Below, piece after piece: positions 7,997 to 11,954 of a DNA stretch of 11,954 nt (the first letter of the stretch is position 1; every line of letters begins with the position of its first letter). Source of the DNA: Candidatus Heimdallarchaeota archaeon AB_125. Its GTDB lineage: Archaea > Asgardarchaeota > Heimdallarchaeia > Heimdallarchaeales > Heimdallarchaeaceae. The notes below the pieces were generated by a model. That model searched no databases. It worked only from the letters and a program-made list of their open reading frames with translations, and was not told the origin of the DNA. A program made the position numbers and the translations under genes. The stretch is taken from NCBI GenBank assembly GCA_001940755.1, contig MEHH01000056.1, forward strand, positions 1 to 11,954, in the 5' to 3' direction.

Positions 7997-9630
7997 TTTT
8001 TAACACCTCTACCGAAGATATTTCCACAATTGAAAACACAATTTGGATCTAAAGAGAATTTAATTTCTCTCATTTGAAGAACACCCTCTTCTCCATACAT
8101 AATTTGAAGATATTCATGTTTGATTTTTCCAATTCCATGCTCCGCAGACACTGATCCACCAAATTGAACAGCTTTGTCAGCAAATTTCTTGTATAACTCT
8201 TTTCCAAGTTTTAGGTCATCCATATTCCTAGGGAGGATATTCACATGCACATGATTATCTCCAATATGACCCCACATAACATACTCTAAACCTGCTTCTT
8301 TGAGAGAAACTCTATAGAATTCCATCATTTCTTTCAGATGTATGTCTTCAACAGACATGTCTGTTCCTAATTTGTGAATTTCAGAAAATTGTTTTTTACG
8401 TTCAGCAATGATATTGTTAACTATCTCTGGAACTGCATGTCTGAAATGTTTGAATCTAGCTATTTCTCTATCTTCATATGCACTCCATGTATTATTAAGA
8501 GAGGAATTACATTCTTCTAGCATTTTTGAGATTTCAATGAAGTATTCACTGAGGGTTTCTTCAGAATAAGGTAAATCAAAAGAGATTGCTGTTGTTATGT
8601 CTTCAGCTATGGCTGGCATATTAACAAATTTAGGATCTTCCTTTTGCTTATCTCTTAGTAAAGATAAAGCATTATTCTCAAAAAATTCTATGAACTCTGG
8701 TTGTATCTTTTCACTTGTTCTAAGTTTAATTACAAATTCAAGAGCATCGATTTCATCTTTGAAAAATACCACATTTGACATTTGAGGTGTGAATTCCTTT
8801 AACCAAATATCAGCTTCAGTAATTGCTCCAAATACTCCTTCTGAGCCAATAAAAAGATCAATTAAGTCCATGTCTGGTTTAGTGTATAATCCTGCAGCAT
8901 TCTTTGCTTTAGGCATTTTGTAAGTTGGTATTTTAATAGTTAAATCTCCTTCAGATGTTTTTATTACAAACTTACCATCTTTTGCTTTGTATTTTCCTCT
9001 GTGGATTACTAATACATCTCCTGTCCCAATATCTACTCGAATTCTTCTTATCCACTCTCTTGTTGAACCATACTTGAAAGAACGTGCTCCAGAAGCATTA
9101 GCTCCAATGGTACCTCCAATTGAGGCAGTCATTTCAGTAGGATCTACAGGATAATAATGGGTTTTTTCTGTTTCAAATTTCTCGATCCAATTCTTTTCTT
9201 CAGGAATACTTTGATGAAGTTCTAATTTTCGAAGTTTTACAATGTGGTTTATTTCATTTAAAGAAATAGCTGGTTGCACACGTAAAAACCATCTTTCTGC
9301 TTCATCATCATAACCTAAGCCAATGACGCTATCCATTCTTTCTAAAGAAAGAACAGCACCACCAAATGGCACAGCTGATCCAACAATTCCAGTTCTTGCA
9401 GCTGAAATAGTAATCATAAGTTCCTCTTCCCTCATTTTACAAATAAGTGAGGCAATTTCTTCTTCGGTATTTGGGAAAAACAAGTATTCGGCATAACCTC
9501 CACTTATCTTAGATTCATCAACTAGATAACTTGGAAAATCTTCTGAGATGACCATCTCACCCTTAACGGCACGGATTTTTTCAAATGGTATTTGTTCAAA
9601 TTGTTGAGCTTCAATAATATTTTCAGGCAC
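7993..9630 (-). CDS. FAD-linked oxidoreductase, lactate/glycolate dehydrogenase (LctD/GlcD-like) type
   Basis: A 545-residue flavoenzyme that would oxidise a 2-hydroxy acid, probably lactate or glycolate, and pass electrons to the EtfBA encoded just downstream. Residues about 46-280 are the PCMH-type FAD-binding domain; IGGTIGANASGARSFKYGS (171-189) follows DPTEMTAS, as in the GlcD/LctD family. Residues about 285-540 are the C-terminal FAD-oxidase domain. It contains FRHAVPE (396-402), the metal/substrate region GHIGDNHVHVN (454-464, with H455 and H462), and SAEHGIGK (495-502, E498). In related D-2-hydroxyacid dehydrogenases these His/Glu positions bind a divalent metal. It is longer than typical LctD (roughly 460 residues); the region around 205-255 and an N-terminal extension account for part of this. 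No Fe-S domain is fused. The start is GTG at 9630, 9 nt after GGAGG. It is the first gene of the operon. Substrate is inferred. Confidence 0.9.
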   Translation of the reverse strand: MPENIIEAQQFEQIPFEKIRAVKGEMVISEDFPSYLVDESKISGGYAEYLFFPNTEEEIASLICKMREEELMITISAARTGIVGSAVPFGGAVLSLERMDSVIGLGYDDEAERWFLRVQPAISLNEINHIVKLRKLELHQSIPEEKNWIEKFETEKTHYYPVDPTEMTASIGGTIGANASGARSFKYGSTREWIRRIRVDIGTGDVLVIHRGKYKAKDGKFVIKTSEGDLTIKIPTYKMPKAKNAAGLYTKPDMDLIDLFIGSEGVFGAITEADIWLKEFTPQMSNVVFFKDEIDALEFVIKLRTSEKIQPEFIEFFENNALSLLRDKQKEDPKFVNMPAIAEDITTAISFDLPYSEETLSEYFIEISKMLEECNSSLNNTWSAYEDREIARFKHFRHAVPEIVNNIIAERKKQFSEIHKLGTDMSVEDIHLKEMMEFYRVSLKEAGLEYVMWGHIGDNHVHVNILPRNMDDLKLGKELYKKFADKAVQFGGSVSAEHGIGKIKHEYLQIMYGEEGVLQMREIKFSLDPNCVFNCGNIFGRGVKK

Positions 9631-9680
9631 TTACAAGCTCCTCCAAATAAGTTACTTCTCTTAATCGTGCATGGATATTA

Positions 9681-9743
9681 AGTGTATAAAAAAGTAATTA
9701 CTTGTACACTAATATACTAAAGTAAATGCAAAAAATTTAAATT
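9681..9743. promoter_or_regulatory. Divergent promoter region of the dehydrogenase-Etf operon and glutaredoxin gene
   Basis: On the minus strand CTTTTTTATACACT (9694-9681) holds a TATA box placing the operon's RNA start near 9660 and giving a leader of about 30 nt with GGAGG. On the plus strand TTTAAATT (9736-9743) is the TATA box for the glutaredoxin gene. Around the operon's TATA box are the perfect palindrome AGTAATTACT (9693-9702) and flanking inverted hexamers AGTGTA (9681-9686) and TACACT (9705-9710), which are not spaced evenly about the centre. This looks like an operator covering the operon's promoter. Confidence 0.55.
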
Positions 9744-9764
9744 TTGGAGTGAAAAGGCTTCACG

Positions 9765-10007
9765 ATGACAAGTATAAAAGTAATATATGGAAATGAAAGG
9801 TGTGGAGACTGTAAGAGGGCAAAGAAATTTCTTGATGAAAGAGGTTATCCTTATGCTTGGATAGACATTGACAAAAGTGTAGAAGGTCGTCAAAAGGTAA
9901 GCGAGTTGTCAGGTAGAATTCCAACTATAGTATTTGTGGATGGGTCAATTCTTGTAGAACCCACTAATAATGAATTAAAGAAGAAACTTAAAGAAAAAGA
10001 AAAATAA
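9765..10007 (+). CDS. Glutaredoxin/NrdH-like thiol-disulfide protein
   Basis: An 80-residue single-domain thioredoxin-fold protein. The strand KVIYGNERCGDC brings the redox pair C13-x-x-C16 to the start of helix 1 (16-26). The cis-proline segment RIPTIVFVDG (51-60) follows, then VEPTNNELKKKL as the last helix, with a Lys-rich tail. The length fits mini-glutaredoxins and NrdH-redoxins. C-G-D-C replaces the usual C-P-Y-C, so the reduction potential and partner may differ. It probably reduces disulfides or glutathione-like thiol adducts in the cytoplasm; the electron donor is unknown. The RNA start predicted from TTTAAATT at 9736-9743 falls close to the ATG, so the message may be nearly leaderless. 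GGAGTG at 9746-9751 is 13 nt away and is the alternative signal. It is divergent from the dehydrogenase-Etf operon. Confidence 0.88.
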   Translation: MTSIKVIYGNERCGDCKRAKKFLDERGYPYAWIDIDKSVEGRQKVSELSGRIPTIVFVDGSILVEPTNNELKKKLKEKEK

Positions 10008-10012
10008 CTACT

Positions 10013-10438
10013 TCATTTTGTGGTTTCGATCACTGTCTTTTCTACCTGTTTTTTAGTATCAGTGCCTTCTTCTTTGGAAGAAGTTGTAGTGATAATCGGT
10101 TTAGTAGAAATAGGTTCGACACCAAGTCTTCGTAAAGCATTGACATATTCGTCAGTAAGAAAGAAATTTTTCAAAATAACCCAGTTTGTGAGAATGATCA
10201 CAGGGAGCTTATCAATACCAGATGCACAATTATGATTACTATCAGCAAGAATCTCTTTTTTATCTATAGATCCACATTTCAAACATATTCTTAATCGAGA
10301 AGAACGATCATGTAACTTGGAAATAGTCTCACTATATAATTCTAAACCTGAACTTAAGGGAGCATCGGCTAGGTCTTGAACGTACCTGCGGGCTCTGGAT
10401 TTAATCTGTGTTTTTTCAACATCTTTTATTACAGGCAT
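10013..10438 (-). CDS. Uncharacterised 141-residue protein with a possible zinc site
   Basis: Not recognised. Coding is supported by GGAGG 7 nt before the ATG, a TATA-rich stretch (10481-10500) at the right distance, and a full-length reading frame. Residues 1-48 are charged and helical (KSRARRYVQDLADAP, then GLELYSETISKLHDR). Residues 50-72 contain C52-x-x-C55 and H69-x-C71, a spacing able to bind one zinc ion. Residues 75-108 form a hydrophobic strand and helix (LPVIILTNWVILKNFF, then DEYVNALRRLG), which may be a wing or dimer surface. The tail (112-141) is Thr/Lys/Glu-rich and probably disordered. Its promoter carries the same TTACTGCAC element as the divergent small-gene operon, so it is a candidate regulator of both arms or a target of the same regulator. 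Its 3' end faces the glutaredoxin gene with a 5-bp gap. A plus-strand frame across it is a shadow. Confidence 0.7.
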   Translation of the reverse strand: MPVIKDVEKTQIKSRARRYVQDLADAPLSSGLELYSETISKLHDRSSRLRICLKCGSIDKKEILADSNHNCASGIDKLPVIILTNWVILKNFFLTDEYVNALRRLGVEPISTKPIITTTSSKEEGTDTKKQVEKTVIETTK

Positions 10439-10756
10439 TCTAAACCCTCCTGTTACTTCTGGCTATGTTAATATGTGCAGTAATATATATATATGTATAT
10501 CTCAAGGTAAATATTTCCTAAAGATGCGTTATTACTGCAATAAGAAACATGTAATGGGTAATTTTTGCCACCTTCTTATATTTTTCTAAAGTTTGTATAT
10601 GTGTGGTTTTAGGGTGAAATAAACAAATTTGGTGATTTTGTCGCCTTCAACATATATTTATTTATTACTGCACAATGCGGCAATATATTACTGCACAATG
10701 ACCTTTAAATAGGTTACTGCACAATGCTGTAATAACTATACTCCTAAGGTGGAAAA
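10439..10756. promoter_or_regulatory. Gene-free divergent control region with repeated TTACTGCA elements
   Basis: This 318-bp AT-rich stretch holds no convincing gene. It carries the core promoter of the minus-strand 141-residue gene (TATA-rich 10481-10500) and that of the plus-strand small-gene operon (ACC-TTTAAATA, TATA 10704-10711). Five TTACTGCA-type elements lie in it: 10475-10485 (reversed), 10529-10543, 10664-10677, 10687-10700 and 10713-10726. It also holds an imperfect direct repeat TTTTG(C/T)C(A/G)CCTTC at 10563-10575 and 10636-10648. Elements 4 and 5 flank the plus TATA box; element 1 lies between the minus TATA box and its RNA start. That arrangement indicates repression of both arms by one factor; a replication origin with iterons is the alternative. 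Confidence 0.7.
10664..10726 (+). repeat. Three direct repeats of (A/G)TTACTGCACAATG
   Basis: Copies at 10664-10677, 10687-10700 and 10713-10726 start 23 and 26 bp apart; the first two are identical over 14 bp and the third differs only in its first base. Each contains the small palindrome GCA-(C)AA-TG(C) in its centre: copy 1 extends into a near-palindrome (TATTACTGCA ... TGCGGCAATA) and copy 3 likewise (TTACTGC ... GCTGTAA). The spacing of roughly two or more helical turns suits stacked dimers on one DNA face. Confidence 0.85.
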
Positions 10757-10945
10757 ATGAAAACAACTGAAATAAAAAAACTGTTGGATCCTGGGGTTCG
10801 AAGACTTTACGAGGACCTCAACAAGCTCATGAAATCTCTATCAAAGAGGTATTCAAACAAAGAAGTGGATGTGTATGAGCAATACTTAGCTGCAACAATT
10901 CGCTACTACTCTAATTTGAACCTGAGGAGATATGTAAATATTTGA
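10757..10945 (+). CDS. Small helical protein of unknown function (62 residues), first of the small-gene operon
   Basis: Not recognised. It has GGTG at 10748-10751, 5 nt before the ATG, and a TATA box (10704-10711) giving a leader of about 24 nt. The sequence is charged and predicted almost wholly helical: a first helix with TEIKKLLDPG (residues 4-13), a long one with VRRLYEDLNKLMKSLSKRY (14-32), and a third with VYEQYLAATIRYYSNLN (39-55). It has many Lys/Arg and Tyr residues, so a compact DNA-binding or protein-interaction bundle is conceivable. Its stop (TGA 10943-10945) directly abuts the ribosome-binding site of the next gene, supporting one message. Coding is likely; function unknown. Confidence 0.68.
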   Translation: MKTTEIKKLLDPGVRRLYEDLNKLMKSLSKRYSNKEVDVYEQYLAATIRYYSNLNLRRYVNI

Positions 10946-10956
10946 GGCGTAAAAAT

Positions 10957-11103
10957 ATGTATAAAAATGAATCTAGTATCCTGTTGGATCGAAAAATCAA
11001 GGCACTCCGAAAGGAGTTGAATAAGCTCAAAAGAGCTCAAAGAAGTAGAAGAGCAAAAGCTCGTTCTAGATATCCAATCAGAAAATATCTGATTATCGGA
11101 TAG
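10957..11103 (+). CDS. Very small basic protein (48 residues)
   Basis: Not recognised. The ATG at 10957 is preceded by GAGGCG (GGCG at 10946-10949, 7 nt spacing) immediately after the stop of the previous gene. The product is highly basic: a predicted amphipathic helix with LLDRKIKALRKELNKLKRAQ (residues 9-28), an Arg/Lys/Ser stretch RSRRAKARSRYPIRK (29-43), and a short hydrophobic end YLIIG. Such charge suggests nucleic-acid binding. It has no acidic C-terminal part. Position inside a run of closely spaced small genes and the good ribosome-binding site support it; its small size lowers certainty. Confidence 0.58.
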   Translation: MYKNESSILLDRKIKALRKELNKLKRAQRSRRAKARSRYPIRKYLIIG

Positions 11104-11139
11104 AATAATTTCTAGTAAAACAAAATATAGGTGAAATAA

Positions 11140-11400
11140 ATGGCATCAAAAGTTCAAGTAGAAGCAGTTCGCCAGATAGTAATTGACAATATGAAAATTC
11201 TCTATGATTTTGAGTTCATAGATGAAGAGCAATATTACTCTTTCATAAAGCAACTAATGGAAGGTTTGTCTGAGATTGATAAGAAAAAATCCAGACGTGA
11301 TAAAGAGATATCCATGGAAAGTTTAGAAAGTGAAGTAAGAAAAGCTAAGGATAAAGCTATTGCTCAAAAATTACTACTGTTTGGTTCACTTTACTATTAA
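11140..11400 (+). CDS. Small charged helical protein (86 residues)
   Basis: Not recognised. GGTG at 11130-11133 is 6 nt before the ATG. The protein is rich in charged residues and predicted helical: helix 1 with VEAVRQIVIDNMKILYDFEF (about 7-26), helix 2 with EEQYYSFIKQLMEGLSEID (29-47), and a longer Lys/Glu-rich helix (48-80) that could form a coiled coil, ending in hydrophobic LLLFGSLYY (78-86). The first two helices resemble a small protein-interaction bundle. No Cys, signal peptide or catalytic motif is present. It is the third gene of the small-gene run, 36 bp after the previous stop, and its stop is 18 bp before the likely CTG start of the next frame. Confidence 0.7.
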   Translation: MASKVQVEAVRQIVIDNMKILYDFEFIDEEQYYSFIKQLMEGLSEIDKKKSRRDKEISMESLESEVRKAKDKAIAQKLLLFGSLYY

Positions 11401-11418
11401 TTTGTAAAGGTGGTAATA

Positions 11419-11589
11419 CTGCCCAATACCAATATCTCTCTTAACTATCAAATTCGAACTCGAAAAGAGTTCAATAATTTTTTACAATTATCTGAAAGAT
11501 TTCAGAAGCAAAACGAAAATTCACTGGAAGAAAATCATGCTGATTGTTTCTTGCTGAAACATTTCACCACTAGGATGGGATCGGGATGA
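11419..11589 (+). CDS. Probable small gene with a CTG start (56 residues)
   Basis: A frame without ATG near its start is open to the TGA at 11587-11589. GGTG at 11409-11412 is followed by exactly 6 nt and then CTG, the same spacing as GGTG to ATG at 11140 and 11679. The product (PNTNISLNYQIRTRKEF, then a helical FLQLSERFQKQ and a C-terminal CFLLKHFTTRMGSG) is charged and mostly helical, like its neighbours. An in-frame GTG at 11410 lies inside the ribosome-binding site and is a poor alternative. It could instead be non-coding spacer; if real, use of CTG would keep its expression low. The only later in-frame ATG leaves four codons. Confidence 0.45.
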   Translation: MPNTNISLNYQIRTRKEFNNFLQLSERFQKQNENSLEENHADCFLLKHFTTRMGSG

Positions 11590-11633
11590 CCAAACTAATC
11601 AGCTATCCCCCTTGCTAATAATCTAGTTTGGTC
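11588..11633. repeat. 10-bp inverted repeat between the CTG-start frame and the membrane peptide gene
   Basis: GACCAAACTA (11588-11597) and TAGTTTGGTC (11624-11633) are perfect complements with a 26-nt loop. In RNA this would be a stem right at the end of the 56-codon frame and about 35 nt before the next ribosome-binding site. It could be a processing or protective stem, a protein-binding site, or a recombination site. Nothing in the sequence decides among these. Confidence 0.6.
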
Positions 11634-11678
11634 CTTCTGCTCCCTAAAAGGTGGGATCTAAAAACCGAGGTGATAAAA

Positions 11679-11828
11679 ATGGCAAAAACTGTAAGTAGCA
11701 CAAAAAGAAAAATGTGGATAGAAAAAACTATAGCAAATGCAGGGTCGATCTTGGGGTATACCCTACTCATTGTATTCGCTATTAGTTTGTTAGTAGTTAT
11801 CTTTCTATCTATAGTAAATTTATCTTAA
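11679..11828 (+). CDS. Single-pass membrane peptide (49 residues)
   Basis: The start is the ATG at 11679, with GGTG at 11669-11672 and 6-nt spacing. A longer frame opening at a TTG at 11628 would start inside an inverted repeat and run through this ribosome-binding site, so it is rejected. The peptide has a basic N-terminal part (MAKTVSSTKRKMWIEKT, 1-17) and one long hydrophobic helix (about 24-47, SILGYTLLIVF and onward). The positive N terminus predicts the tail in the cytoplasm and the short C terminus outside. Small one-pass peptides are common in archaeal viruses and plasmids and among toxins and membrane-complex subunits; no specific match is recognised. Its stop overlaps the stop of the convergent gene. 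Confidence 0.65.
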   Translation: MAKTVSSTKRKMWIEKTIANAGSILGYTLLIVFAISLLVVIFLSIVNLS

Positions 11829-11954
11829 AACTCCTTTGATAAGTAAGCACTACCATTCCTTCCTTTGTGTTTTTCTGCCTCTCTCATAGCAACCCACTTA
11901 ATGACTTTGCGATAGGTATATACTTCGCCCCAGTGAATTTTTTTCTTTTTAGCT
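11825..11954 (-). CDS. C-terminal end of an uncharacterised gene (cut by window edge)
   Basis: An open minus-strand frame enters from the right edge and gives 42 codons before the TAA at 11827-11825. The visible part is basic and predicted helical (KKKKIHWGEVYTYRKVIKW, then VAMREAEKHKGRNGSAYLSKEF). The HWGEVYTYRKVIKW stretch, with its aromatic and basic residues, could be a DNA-contacting or scaffold segment, but no family is recognised. Its stop shares bases with the stop of the plus-strand membrane peptide, so the two genes converge with a 4-bp overlap. Identity needs the part outside the window; coding is likely because no stop interrupts the frame. Confidence 0.55.
   Translation of the reverse strand, partial: AKKKKIHWGEVYTYRKVIKWVAMREAEKHKGRNGSAYLSKEF

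Noticed and set aside
6310..8785. Plus-strand frames at 6310-6576 and 8597-8785
   Set aside because: Shadows of etfA and the FAD-linked dehydrogenase, which have clear family motifs there.
10020..10235. Plus-strand 71-codon frame opposite the 141-residue gene
   Set aside because: No usable promoter or ribosome-binding site; the minus-strand frame has both and is twice as long.
10524..10589. A 21-codon frame starting ATGCGTTAT in the control region
   Set aside because: Too short, no ribosome-binding site, and it overlaps one of the repeated elements.
10664..10726. CRISPR array
   Set aside because: The repeats are about 14 bp with spacers of about 9-12 bp, and they surround a TATA box; no cas gene is near.
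11570..11665. tRNA or other known structured RNA at the inverted repeat
   Set aside because: No cloverleaf, T-loop signature or acceptor stem can be drawn; only one long-range stem is evident.
11628..11678. TTG-started N-terminal extension of the membrane peptide
   Set aside because: It begins inside the inverted repeat with no ribosome-binding site and would translate through the GAGGTG site that serves the ATG at 11679.

Overview
The window is AT-rich and reads as archaeal. Most starts are preceded by a GGTG-type ribosome-binding site a few bases upstream, and promoters look like TATA boxes (TTTAAATA, ATTTATAAAT) about 25-30 bp before the expected RNA start. One gene encodes a signal-peptide protein with a single C-terminal membrane anchor ending RKRR, a design common in archaeal surface proteins. 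The GT22-like mannosyltransferase, the PAPS-type sulfotransferase and the ferredoxin-fused electron-transfer flavoprotein would fit an Asgard-type (for example Heimdallarchaeial) archaeon. That placement is an impression from gene content, not a demonstrated fact.

Layout. Positions 1-176 (minus) hold the start of a Nudix hydrolase cut by the window edge. It is divergent from a ribbon-helix-helix (CopG-like) regulator (305-733) whose promoter carries a perfect 8+8 bp palindrome. Next are a DMT/EamA-type permease (865-1890, plus), a convergent membrane-anchored surface protein (1964-2872, minus), and two plus-strand genes that suggest cell-surface glycan work: a GT22-like multi-pass glycosyltransferase (3055-4797) and a sulfotransferase (4873-5952).

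Positions 5973-9630 (minus) form a tightly coupled three-gene operon: FAD-linked oxidoreductase of the lactate/glycolate dehydrogenase type, then EtfB, then EtfA with an N-terminal two-cluster ferredoxin domain. Each junction is a 4-base overlap. The set matches the known parts list of the electron-confurcating lactate dehydrogenase-Etf complex (LctD, LctB, LctC). A small glutaredoxin-like protein (9765-10007) is transcribed divergently from it.

Positions 10013-11954 look like accessory DNA. A 141-residue protein of unknown function with a possible zinc site (10013-10438, minus) faces away from a run of five very small plus-strand genes (10757-11828: 62, 48, 86, 56 and 49 residues). The 48-residue gene is short and basic, the 56-residue gene probably begins at a CTG codon, and the last encodes a one-pass membrane peptide. 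Between the two arms lies a 318-bp gene-free region with five copies of a TTACTGCA-centred element, three of them sharing TTACTGCACAATG. The copies sit on both core promoters, so one DNA-binding factor probably controls both arms; iterons of a replication origin are the alternative. The window ends inside a minus-strand gene of unknown function whose stop overlaps that of the last small gene. No rRNA, tRNA, CRISPR array, transposase or integrase is recognisable, so a virus, plasmid or integrated element is possible for this end but unproven.
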